Shown here in pieces: positions 1 through 6,259 of a DNA stretch of 7,109 nt. The translations under genes were made by a program, and so were the position numbers. This DNA is from Paenibacillus sp. (lineage in GTDB: Bacteria > Bacillota > Bacilli > Paenibacillales > Paenibacillaceae). The notes beneath the pieces are model-generated. The model had not been told where the DNA came from, did not search any database, and worked only from the letters and a program-made list of their open reading frames with translations. How positions within the stretch are numbered: the stretch's first letter is position 1; each line of letters starts with the position of its first letter. The stretch spans positions 1 through 7,109 of the forward strand of contig JAQSXN010000204.1 of the NCBI GenBank assembly GCA_029256665.1, written 5' to 3'.

Positions 1-38
1 GCGGGCTATAGTCTCAATTCTCACTAGCCTCTTACTTG
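1..38. other. Left edge, downstream of the PDZ gene
   Basis: Only 38 nt follow the stop codon of the MinJ-like gene. On the minus strand they contain GGCTA followed about 16 nt later by TAGCC, which could form a weak 5-bp stem. No T-run is visible before the window ends, so I do not call a terminator. Nothing else is recognisable. Confidence 0.3.
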
Positions 39-1364
39 CTACGCCTGTACCCGCTCCTCGCCGACGACTCCCGAACGGGCGCCTCCTCTGCGGTTGGATG
101 CCCGGCGGCCTCTCAGCAGCTCAAGCAGCGACGAAGCGCCGTTCACTGCGTAGAAATTCGCTTGTTCGTCAGGAGCAAGGATGACGCCAAGCTGATGATG
201 TTCGCCCGCGTAACGTGCTCGCTGCGCGAATTTGGGCTCCCCGCCGACGGTTAGTGCCTCCAGCTTACAGAAGGCCGAGTTGGACGTAAGCGCCACATAC
301 AGCTCTTCCTTGGTCGATACGCGTACGCCGTTCACCTTATAAAGCACTTCGCCCACGGTCAGTCCCATCGCCTCGGCCGGCGTTCCGGGCACGATGCCCA
401 GAATGCGAAGTCCGCGCGCATCGTTGACGTACAGCGGTTCACGCCTGGCTTCCATGGCCTGGCTGCGCCATACGAGCGCTTCGTGCAACAAGATCGCCAC
501 GATCGCCGCGACAGGCAACAGGGCAGGCTGCCACCATGCGGCAAGCGCCGCGGCGCCAAGCACGATGCTGTACAGGGCCAGTCCCTTGGCCGCATGCTTC
601 GCCTTGGCTTCGGGCAGCATCGATCTCGTCATCTCGGTAAACCCGATGATCATCGGCAACGCGACGAACGTCCACCCTTCCGACCATGCGCCGCCGAAAA
701 GGGAAGACCATGCCAAGGCAGTAGCGGAAGCCGCAACTCCCCCCGCCTCCGTGCTCACGGGAGCAAGCAGCAGCAGCGGCACGGGCCAGAAGCCCTGCAG
801 CATGTAGCCGCCGACCAGCTTGCCGCGCTTGCCCTCCAAGAACAAAGGCGTCGAGAGCCTATCGCCTTGCAGCCTAACGAGAAGCGCCTCCGCCAGATGG
901 AGCAGCGCCACAAGCAGCAGCAGGCCCGCAGCGTCGATCCGCGCAAGCGAAGCGGCCATCCCGCCTATCCAATCCGTCCGTTCCGAGAGCGGGGTAAAGC
1001 CGACGATCCATTGCAGCAGCGTAATAATACCCGCGCTATAAGCGAAGCACAGATACCGTATCCGAATCAGCATAAGAAGCGCGGCCACCGCCCATAGCCA
1101 TAATACGGCTGAAGGAGACAATGACGCGCCGATAAACGCGGCAACGATAGACAATCCCAAACCTACAAGGAGCCCCGTGCCTACCGCGCGCAAGGCCAGC
1201 CCCTTCCAATCGTGGAGCTTGACCGCGAACAGCTGCCGCTCCAGTCTCATTTGCCTCGTATATTGAAGGATGATAAACAGTATTGCCATATAATAAAAAG
1301 GTCCTGCGGCCAGCTGCAGCACAGCCTCTCCCAACATTTCCGCCATTTCACGAGCCGTCTCCAA
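39..1364 (-). CDS. MinJ-like multi-pass membrane protein with C-terminal PDZ domain
   Basis: This is an integral membrane protein of about 441 residues, numbered here from a TTG start at 1364. Roughly eight hydrophobic segments lie between residues 13 and 300 (for example near 13-33, 56-80, 84-124, 143-165, 190-205, 260-298). A cytoplasmic PDZ domain follows at about 308-380, with the typical run GIVPGTPAEAMGL then GEVLYKVNG. A basic tail ends the protein. Architecture and position after ctpB match B. subtilis MinJ (YvjD), which links DivIVA to MinD in division-site selection; that role is inferred, not shown. The open frame extends upstream to a GTG at 1442. I prefer TTG 1364 because it has a GAGGAG-type ribosome site 8 nt away, the GTG has none, and the intervening 26 codons contain a terminator hairpin. 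The stop codon is TAG. In B. subtilis swrA sits between ctpB and minJ; here there is no room for it. Confidence 0.8.
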   Translation of the reverse strand: METAREMAEMLGEAVLQLAAGPFYYMAILFIILQYTRQMRLERQLFAVKLHDWKGLALRAVGTGLLVGLGLSIVAAFIGASLSPSAVLWLWAVAALLMLIRIRYLCFAYSAGIITLLQWIVGFTPLSERTDWIGGMAASLARIDAAGLLLLVALLHLAEALLVRLQGDRLSTPLFLEGKRGKLVGGYMLQGFWPVPLLLLAPVSTEAGGVAASATALAWSSLFGGAWSEGWTFVALPMIIGFTEMTRSMLPEAKAKHAAKGLALYSIVLGAAALAAWWQPALLPVAAIVAILLHEALVWRSQAMEARREPLYVNDARGLRILGIVPGTPAEAMGLTVGEVLYKVNGVRVSTKEELYVALTSNSAFCKLEALTVGGEPKFAQRARYAGEHHQLGVILAPDEQANFYAVNGASSLLELLRGRRASNRRGGARSGVVGEERVQA

Positions 1365-1370
1365 TGCGTC

Positions 1371-1378
1371 CACTCCTC
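1371..1378 (-). promoter_or_regulatory. Ribosome binding site deciding the TTG start of the PDZ gene
   Basis: The minus strand reads GAGGAGTG; its AGGAG core (1377-1373) lies 8 nt before TTG at 1364, an ideal spacing. The competing GTG at 1442 has only AGGAAA about 17 nt upstream. Confidence 0.7.
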
Positions 1379-1387
1379 GCGTCATAC

Positions 1388-1428
1388 AAAAGTAAAAGGC
1401 CAGCCCCGCGTCCGCGGAACCGACCTTT
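1388..1428 (-). terminator. Intrinsic terminator after ctpB
   Basis: Minus-strand positions 1428-1415 pair with 1395-1408 to give a 14-bp stem (four G-U wobbles) closing a 6-nt loop. The stem begins AAAGG and ends CCTTT. A T-rich tract TTTTACTTTT (1397-1388) follows directly. It starts 22 nt past the ctpB stop codon, the expected place for a rho-independent terminator. Read on the plus strand there is no T-tract, so it acts leftward only. It lies inside the open frame that extends the PDZ gene upstream, which is evidence against the longer start. Confidence 0.75.
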
Positions 1429-1450
1429 AACCAATTCGACACCTGATTCG

Positions 1451-2911
1451 TTATTTCCTGCTGACCGCTTTAACGGCTTCCAGCAGCTGCGTGTCATGTT
1501 CCTTATTTTGAATCCACTTGATAACGGCTTTCTCAAGCGACTCGACCGTTTTCACGTCAATCTCGCCGGTGACCGGCAATCCGTTATCGGTCTGGAATTG
1601 ACGCACGGCGGCCGTCGTATCTTTGCCGTAGTAGCCATCCTCGCGCTTCGGCTCGTAACCGAGGCCGTGCAGCATGATTTGGGCGCTGCGCACAGCCTCG
1701 CTTAACGTGTCCGGCTTTAAGGTCTCTTGCAGCGAGATTCTGGCCACCGTATACAAATCAGGCGGATTAATCTCGATATCCGGCTTAATTCCCTTCTCGT
1801 GAATCCAATTGCCGTTAGGCGTCAGCCACTTGGCAATCGTCATTTTGACCAGGCTTCCGTCGCCAAGCGCTTTATTGTAGCTCACCTGAACGGTCCCTTT
1901 CCCAAATGACTGCTCCCCGATGACCTTCGCGCCGGCCGCTTCCTGCAAGGCTCCGGCCAGAATCTCGGACGCGCTAGCGCTGCCTTTGTTCGTCAGCACC
2001 GCAATGGGATACTTCTTGGCTTCTCCGCCCTTCGCCAGCGTCTTGTCGCGGTTGCCGTCGCGATCCTCCACTTGGACGACCGTCGAGCCTTCCTTCATCA
2101 GCAGCTGCGACATCTCCACCACGATCGGCAAGACGCCGCCCGGATTGTTGCGCACATCGAGCACAAGTCCGGTCATGCCGCCTTTCTCCAGCTTCTCCAG
2201 CTCTTCTTTGAACCGCTTCGCCGTGTTAAGCGAAAACTGACGAATCTCGATCACGCCAACCCCATCGGGGCGAAGCGTGCCATATACCGTCTCCATGTCG
2301 ATATCGTCGCGAATCAACACAAGTTGAATCGGCTCCGCAACGCCGCTGCGCTGCACCATGATTTTTGCCTTGGTCCCTTTGGGTCCCCGGATCTTGCCTA
2401 CCGCTTGCTGCAAATTCAGACCGGCCAGGCTCTCGCCGTTCACGGAGATCAGCACGTCCTTCGCCAGAAGTCCGGACTTCTCGGCCGGCGATCCCTTAAT
2501 CGGCGACACGACGACAATGTTGCCATTCTCCGCCGTAACTTCCGCTCCGATTCCCGTGAACGAGCCTTCAATAGACTCCGAAAAGTGCAGCGCGTCATCC
2601 TTCTCCATATAGACGGAGTACGGATCGTCCAGCGCCTCCATCATGCCGCTGACGGCTCCGTCAAGCAGCTCCTCGCGTTCGACCTTCTCGTAGTAACGAG
2701 TCTCGATCAGCTCCAGCACCGCATTGAGCTTCGCCAGCTCTTCCTTGCTGAGGCCAGGCGCAACGCTATTGTCCGCGGCCGCGGCTACGACCGCCGCGCT
2801 GCTGCCGGCATTCGGACTGATGATCTTGTCGGCAACCGTTAACGTGACGAGCACGGATGCGATCAATGTTAGCAACACGAACGTAAAAACGGTTCTTCCC
2901 TTAAAGTACAC
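1451..2911 (-). CDS. ctpB: S41 carboxy-terminal processing serine protease, CtpB-like
   Basis: A membrane-anchored, extracytoplasmic serine protease of 486 residues, numbered from GTG 2911. In order: one N-terminal membrane anchor (about 7-28), a helical segment (about 56-105), a PDZ domain (about 114-198), the S41 catalytic core, and a C-terminal PG_binding_1 repeat (about 404-463, ending in the RQFQTDNGLPVTGEID type motif). The catalytic Ser-Lys-Gln set is intact: S313 within GSASASE, K338 and Q342 within SFGKGTVQ, with the Ser-Lys distance of 25 that is typical of CtpB. In B. subtilis CtpB cleaves SpoIVFA in the sigma-K checkpoint; a paralogue, CtpA, has similar architecture, so the b assignment rests partly on position next to ftsEX and a minJ-like gene. 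GTG codons also occur at 2923 and 2920, but the Shine-Dalgarno overlaps them and is correctly spaced for 2911. The gene is preceded by its own candidate promoter and followed by a strong terminator. Confidence 0.92.
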   Translation of the reverse strand: MYFKGRTVFTFVLLTLIASVLVTLTVADKIISPNAGSSAAVVAAAADNSVAPGLSKEELAKLNAVLELIETRYYEKVEREELLDGAVSGMMEALDDPYSVYMEKDDALHFSESIEGSFTGIGAEVTAENGNIVVVSPIKGSPAEKSGLLAKDVLISVNGESLAGLNLQQAVGKIRGPKGTKAKIMVQRSGVAEPIQLVLIRDDIDMETVYGTLRPDGVGVIEIRQFSLNTAKRFKEELEKLEKGGMTGLVLDVRNNPGGVLPIVVEMSQLLMKEGSTVVQVEDRDGNRDKTLAKGGEAKKYPIAVLTNKGSASASEILAGALQEAAGAKVIGEQSFGKGTVQVSYNKALGDGSLVKMTIAKWLTPNGNWIHEKGIKPDIEINPPDLYTVARISLQETLKPDTLSEAVRSAQIMLHGLGYEPKREDGYYGKDTTAAVRQFQTDNGLPVTGEIDVKTVESLEKAVIKWIQNKEHDTQLLEAVKAVSRK

Positions 2912-2919
2912 CCGGTACA

Positions 2920-2926
2920 CCACCTT
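2920..2926 (-). promoter_or_regulatory. Ribosome binding site of ctpB
   Basis: AAGGTGG on the minus strand lies 8 nt before the GTG at 2911. It overlaps the in-frame GTG codons at 2923 and 2920, which therefore cannot use it. This supports the shorter protein beginning MYFKGRTV. Confidence 0.65.
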
Positions 2927-2955
2927 ATCGATTTCCCGTTTGTGACGGCCCCACT

Positions 2956-2985
2956 ATTATATGACAAGCAGGACACAATTATTTA
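2956..2985 (-). promoter_or_regulatory. Candidate ctpB promoter (sigma-A -10 and/or sigma-G-like)
   Basis: The minus strand has a perfect TATAAT at 2961-2956, about 45 nt before the chosen start, but no good TTGACA at 16-18 nt. The same sequence read one register earlier is CATATAA (2963-2957; 5/7 to the sigma-G -10 CATACTA). TAAATA (2985-2980; 5/6 to TGAATA) lies 16 nt upstream, one shorter than the usual sigma-G spacing. It could serve a vegetative factor, a forespore factor, or both. This is pattern evidence only. Confidence 0.45.
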
Positions 2986-3027
2986 CAGCCGCCGGCAGAC
3001 CGAGATATCGCTAAATTGCGTTTCCCG

Positions 3028-3059
3028 ACAACAAGGGCAGCCCTATTGTCCGGGCTGCC
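3028..3059 (-). terminator. Hairpin after the M23 gene, weak terminator
   Basis: A perfect 8-bp GC-rich stem (3059-3052 pairs with 3043-3036, GGCAGCCC/GGGCTGCC) with an 8-nt loop lies 28 nt past the M23 gene stop codon. The following minus-strand bases CTTGTTGT are only moderately T-rich, so termination may be partial. It separates the ftsEX-M23 unit from the candidate ctpB promoter. The rest of the 176-nt gap shows no gene. Confidence 0.5.
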
Positions 3060-3087
3060 TCTAGTCGTCGAATCGCTATTCAAGTTT

Positions 3088-4344
3088 CTACTTCAAATAT
3101 CCGCCCGGATTAACCGGCACTTCGTTTTTGCGTACTTCAAAGTGCAAATGCGGTCCCGTGGAATTGCCCGTGCTGCCGACTTCGGCGATCTTTTGGCCTT
3201 TTTTCACCGAATCGCCCTCGTCCACCAACAAGCCGCCGTTGCGAATGTGAGCGTATAGCGTCCAGAGCCCGTTGCCATGGTCGATGATGATACAATTGCC
3301 GTAGGTGCTCCATACTTCAGAAATGACTACTCTGCCGCTTTCCGCCGCGTAGATCGGCGTGCCGGACGGAGCGCCGAAGTCGATGCCCGTATGCGTATGT
3401 TTTCTTCCCGTAATGGGATGGATCCTCGTGCCGAAGTTCGAAGTCACCCGGTAACTTTGATCGATCGGCATGCCCAGCTTGCCGCCGCTATATGGATTTT
3501 TGATGCGGTTTTTCTCCGCCATCAGCTTGGATCTCTTAGAGGCAAGCGCCATAAGCAGCTTCTCCTGCTCCTCGCTGATTTCCTCCAATTGATGGAGCGT
3601 TTCGTCAAGCTCCTGCAGATTGGCATTGTAGCTGGCGATCAGCACTTCCTTCTCGGCTTCCTTCTTGGCTAGATCGACCTGCTGAAGCTCCAGCTCATGG
3701 AACATGGCTTGAATCTCCGCATATTGTTTCTCGATGTCCGCCTTCTTCTGCTCCGCCAGCTCCTTATCCTTCTTGTGCGCATCGAGCGTGTCGCGATCGG
3801 AATTCAGAATCGTCTGCAGCGCGTCGAAACGATCCAGGAAGTCGCCGAAGCTGTTCGCGCTCAGCAGCACGTCCATATAGGAGACGAAGCCGTTGGTGTA
3901 CATGAGACGCATACGCGACTCGAGCAACGCCTCGCGTTTAACAATCCGAGCTTGTACCTCGTCCAGCAGCGCGCCGGCCTGGACCAGTTCCTCTTCCTTC
4001 GCATCGACTTTCTCTTGCGTCTTCTGTTTCTCGACCGCCACTTTGTCGATGGTTGCCATCAAGCTGGCGATCTCCTTCTGAAGATCGGCTTTCTTGACAT
4101 TCAGATTATTTTTCTGGTGCTCGGCATTGTTCGCTTGTTTGGCCGCGTTGGCCGCCGTCCGTTCCGCTTCCTTGATCTGCGCGTTGGCCTTGGCGATATC
4201 CCGTTCGATCTGCGACAGCGATGCGGCCTCGACTTGCCCGCCCTTGCCGGCGGGCTGGAATACAAATACCGATAACAAAGCCGCGACGAGCAGCCATGCT
4301 CCTGCTTTTTTCCCCACATGGATAGGAGTTTTTCTCATGTACAC
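3088..4344 (-). CDS. FtsEX-linked coiled-coil M23 (LytM) peptidoglycan hydrolase, EnvC/PcsB-like
   Basis: A secreted murein endopeptidase of 418 residues from GTG 4344. A signal peptide with a hydrophobic core (about 14-30) ends near VEA-A at 38-41. Two long coiled coils rich in Lys, Glu, Ala and Gln follow (about 43-135 and 185-281). Between them is the RMRLMYTNGFVSYMDVLL region (about 144-161), typical of CwlO/PcsB/EnvC-type regulatory domains. The C-terminal LytM domain (about 297-418) keeps every metal and catalytic residue I can place: H318 and D322 (HTGID), H366 (YAH), H399 and H401 (HLH). It should therefore be an active enzyme, unlike E. coli EnvC, which only activates amidases. It starts 7 nt after ftsX, and its Shine-Dalgarno (AGGTGA) overlaps the ftsX stop codon, so translation is probably coupled. 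An ATG at 4338 is an alternative start; the GTG is slightly better spaced. FtsX is the likely partner controlling its activity. Confidence 0.92.
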   Translation of the reverse strand: MYMRKTPIHVGKKAGAWLLVAALLSVFVFQPAGKGGQVEAASLSQIERDIAKANAQIKEAERTAANAAKQANNAEHQKNNLNVKKADLQKEIASLMATIDKVAVEKQKTQEKVDAKEEELVQAGALLDEVQARIVKREALLESRMRLMYTNGFVSYMDVLLSANSFGDFLDRFDALQTILNSDRDTLDAHKKDKELAEQKKADIEKQYAEIQAMFHELELQQVDLAKKEAEKEVLIASYNANLQELDETLHQLEEISEEQEKLLMALASKRSKLMAEKNRIKNPYSGGKLGMPIDQSYRVTSNFGTRIHPITGRKHTHTGIDFGAPSGTPIYAAESGRVVISEVWSTYGNCIIIDHGNGLWTLYAHIRNGGLLVDEGDSVKKGQKIAEVGSTGNSTGPHLHFEVRKNEVPVNPGGYLK

Positions 4345-4351
4345 GGTTCAC

Positions 4352-5269
4352 CTACACTTTCAAATACTTGCGTACCGAAATGGTGCTGCCCCAAACGCCG
4401 ATGACCGTGCCGATCGATAAGATCAAACCCGCGGTCAGTAGGCCGATATCCTTCATCGGCACGAGCGAGATCAACATGAGCGACATATCGAGCTGGGTCA
4501 ATTTAATGATTTGGGAGTAGCAGACTAATACGGCAGCTGTCGTTAACGCGGAACTGACAAACCCGATAAGCGCCCCTTCGACAAAAAACGGCCAGCGGAT
4601 AAACGCGTTGGTCGCGCCGACCAGCTTCATGATGCCGATTTCCCGGCGTCGATTGATAATCGTCATTTTGATCGTGTTGGAGATCAATAACATCGCCGTT
4701 ATGGCTAGTCCGATGACGATAACGAATCCGATGTTGCGCACGGCGTTCGTTACTTTAAACAGCGTCTCTACCGTGCCTTGACCGTACTTAATCCGGAAGA
4801 TCGGCTGCGTCTCGTCCGTTGTATTAATCGCTTCGATCATCGCGGCGACTTCGTCGACCGTTTGCGGATCATACACTTCGACCGTGAACGAAACCGGCAA
4901 CGGGTTATTTTCGTTGTTGTAGCCTTCCAGCCAATCACCGTTCTCCTCGCCCATCGCCTCGCGAAGGATCATGAGGCCTTCTTCCTTGGACACGAACGTG
5001 ACCTTGCTGACTTCCTGAATGTTGCCGATCTGGTTTTGCAACTCCGTGACCTTCGCCTGCTCGACGTTCGTCTGCAGGAACACCCGGATTTGAACGCGGC
5101 TTTCGATCTGATCAGCCATGGAGTTGACGTTCATCGCGAGCAAGATGAAGATGCCCAGTATAAAGAGCGAAATAAAGATGGAACTCATGGATGCAAACGA
5201 CATCCAGCCGTTTCTTATAATGTTCTTCGAGCCTTCCCGGAGGTGGCGCAGCAGCGTGCTAAGCTTCAT
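4352..5269 (-). CDS. ftsX: FtsX, membrane subunit of the FtsEX cell-wall hydrolase activator
   Basis: A 305-residue membrane protein with the four-helix FtsX topology. It has a cytoplasmic N-terminus with the run NIIRNGWMS (about 16-24), TM1 (about 27-47), and a large extracellular domain (about 48-175) that in relatives binds the coiled-coil hydrolase partner. TM2 is at about 178-200, followed by the cytoplasmic motif NRRREIGIMKLVGAT (206-220), which contacts the ATPase in this family. TM3 (about 228-250) and TM4 (about 273-295) complete the permease-like domain. Length is normal for Gram-positive FtsX. Its ATG lies inside the end of ftsE, with AGGGGG about 10 nt upstream. FtsEX does not transport a solute; it transmits ATP hydrolysis to a periplasmic or wall hydrolase, here most likely the M23 protein encoded next. 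Confidence 0.97.
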   Translation of the reverse strand: MKLSTLLRHLREGSKNIIRNGWMSFASMSSIFISLFILGIFILLAMNVNSMADQIESRVQIRVFLQTNVEQAKVTELQNQIGNIQEVSKVTFVSKEEGLMILREAMGEENGDWLEGYNNENNPLPVSFTVEVYDPQTVDEVAAMIEAINTTDETQPIFRIKYGQGTVETLFKVTNAVRNIGFVIVIGLAITAMLLISNTIKMTIINRRREIGIMKLVGATNAFIRWPFFVEGALIGFVSSALTTAAVLVCYSQIIKLTQLDMSLMLISLVPMKDIGLLTAGLILSIGTVIGVWGSTISVRKYLKV

Positions 5270-5945
5270 AGCCGTATTCCCCCCTCGCCTCGTCTCGAAC
5301 GATGTTGCCGTTCTCGATCGCGATAACCCGCTTGCGCATGCTGTTAACGATATCCTTGTTATGGGTAGCCATGACGATGGTGGAGCCCCTTAAGTTGATC
5401 TCCTCCAGCAGGTTCATGATGCCAAGCGACGTCTCCGGATCCAGGTTGCCCGTAGGTTCGTCCGCGACGATAACCGACGGATTATTCACTATTGCCCGGG
5501 CAATCGACACCCTTTGCTGTTCGCCGCCCGACAGCTGGGAAGGCAAGCTGGCGTGTTTGTGCTTAAGACCGACGAGCTCCAGCACCTCCATCGTTCGTTT
5601 CTTGATAATTCGGCGAGGCGCCTCGATGACTTCCATCGCGAAGGCGACATTTTCGTATACCGTCAGCTTAGGCAACAGCCGAAAATCCTGGAATATGACG
5701 CCGATGTTCCGTCTCACATACGGGATCTTGCGCGGTTTGATCTTTCCGATGTTGAATCCGTTGACCGAAATCTGCCCTTTCGTCGGTACTTCCTCCCGAT
5801 AGATAAGCTTCATGAACGTAGATTTGCCGGCGCCGGAGGGCCCTACGAGGTACACGAATTCATTGCGATCTATTCGAACGGAAACACCGCGAAGCGCATG
5901 CGTCCCATCTGCGTACGTTTTCCATATGTCGTGCATTTCGATCAC
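5259..5945 (-). CDS. ftsE: FtsE, ATP-binding subunit of FtsEX
   Basis: A 228-residue ABC ATPase with all motifs intact: Walker [10 protein letters not shown] (35-43), Q-loop Q86, signature LSGGEQQR (138-145), Walker B ending in D162-E163, D-loop near NLD (167-169) and switch histidine H195. The opening [11 protein letters not shown] and the length are typical of FtsE rather than of longer import ATPases. Pairing with ftsX settles the identity. The GTG start at 5945 is supported by a near-perfect Shine-Dalgarno 7 nt upstream; the ATG three codons in is too far from it. The last 11 nt overlap ftsX. It is the first gene of the leftward unit, so its upstream region should hold the main control signals. 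Confidence 0.98.
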   Translation of the reverse strand: MIEMHDIWKTYADGTHALRGVSVRIDRNEFVYLVGPSGAGKSTFMKLIYREEVPTKGQISVNGFNIGKIKPRKIPYVRRNIGVIFQDFRLLPKLTVYENVAFAMEVIEAPRRIIKKRTMEVLELVGLKHKHASLPSQLSGGEQQRVSIARAIVNNPSVIVADEPTGNLDPETSLGIMNLLEEINLRGSTIVMATHNKDIVNSMRKRVIAIENGNIVRDEARGEYGYEA

Positions 5946-5949
5946 GTTA

Positions 5950-5958
5950 TCACATCCT
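5950..5958 (-). promoter_or_regulatory. Ribosome binding site of ftsE
   Basis: AGGATGTGA on the minus strand matches the 16S-complementary AGGAGGTGA at all but one base. The AGGATG core is 7 nt from the GTG at 5945, fixing that start codon. Confidence 0.8.
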
Positions 5959-5979
5959 GTATGTAGTCAATTCTACTAT

Positions 5980-5986
5980 TTCGACA
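5980..5986 (-). promoter_or_regulatory. Candidate Spo0A box, minus strand
   Basis: A perfect TGTCGAA (Spo0A box consensus) oriented toward ftsE, 35 nt before its start codon. It would lie between the -10 candidate TAGAAT and its -35 position. A chance match is possible: the same heptamer also occurs inside ftsX (4577-4583) and at 1435-1441. Confidence 0.4.
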
Positions 5987-6055
5987 GGTTATGGCTAATT
6001 CCTTCAATTGCGGCCCCATTTCCTCTTTTTTCACTTTTCTAATATTTCTAAGTTT

Positions 6056-6062
6056 TGTCGAA
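6056..6062 (+). promoter_or_regulatory. Candidate Spo0A box, plus strand
   Basis: A second perfect TGTCGAA, in the context TTTTGTCGAATTTT, oriented toward the VanW gene and about 60 nt upstream of its candidate -10. Together with the box at 5980-5986 it flanks the middle of the divergent region. Confidence 0.4.
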
Positions 6063-6122
6063 TTTTCTTTAGTTCGCTTCAATGGATGCGCGGCTTTTGT
6101 TGATATACCGGCTACATTGTCT

Positions 6123-6131
6123 TGCTTTAAT
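6123..6131 (+). promoter_or_regulatory. Candidate extended -10 promoter for the VanW gene
   Basis: TGCTTTAAT combines a TGn extension with TTTAAT, a 5/6 match to TATAAT. A TTGATA at 6100-6105 is 20 nt away, too far for a standard -35. If used, it gives a leader of about 120 nt. Weak evidence. Confidence 0.3.
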
Positions 6132-6240
6132 CTGGAAAAAATCCTCCCGACTCCGCATATACATGGAACGATAGAGATGCCGCGTCCGCAGACTGGAAAA
6201 TTCCTTCCGGATAATCGGACGCCGCAACCGAAAACGGAGA

Positions 6241-6248
6241 AGAAGGTG
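6241..6248 (+). promoter_or_regulatory. Ribosome binding site of the VanW gene
   Basis: AGAAGGTG, preceded by GGAG, ends 11 nt before the ATG at 6260. It is purine-rich and acceptable, though not perfect. No other in-frame start nearby has a comparable site. Confidence 0.5.
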
Positions 6249-6259
6249 CACAAATACCG

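Larger units (their letters stand above)
5946..6259. promoter_or_regulatory. Divergent intergenic region between ftsE and the VanW gene
   Basis: These 314 nt are clearly more AT-rich than the genes on either side. Short open frames here have no family features or ribosome site and look spurious. The region holds the ftsE Shine-Dalgarno, two perfect TGTCGAA heptamers, and a possible extended -10 for the rightward gene. For ftsE the best -10 I see is TAGAAT (minus, 5975-5970), without a convincing -35. No riboswitch or structured leader is recognisable. Confidence 0.6.

Noticed and set aside
483..1097. Plus-strand open frame of 204 codons antisense to the PDZ gene
   Set aside because: Low-complexity, Gln/Arg-rich translation, no ribosome site, fully inside a well-supported gene; a shadow of GC-rich coding sequence.
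2072..2842. Plus-strand open frame of 256 codons antisense to ctpB
   Set aside because: Arg/His/Leu-rich shadow with no recognisable domain, lying opposite the S41 protease with all its catalytic motifs.
3697..4275. Plus-strand open frame of 192 codons antisense to the M23 gene
   Set aside because: Leu/Arg-rich antisense image of the Lys/Glu-rich coiled coil; it cannot be separated from that explanation.
5961..5966. TTGACT close to ftsE as a -35 element
   Set aside because: A -10 at 17 nt would fall on the ftsE start codon, leaving no room for a leader or the ribosome site.
5942..6253. Minus-strand open frame of 103 codons upstream of ftsE
   Set aside because: Lies in AT-rich non-coding sequence, reads through the ftsE ribosome site, has no domain and no good start site; not cytochrome c-like despite the position of cccB in B. 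subtilis.
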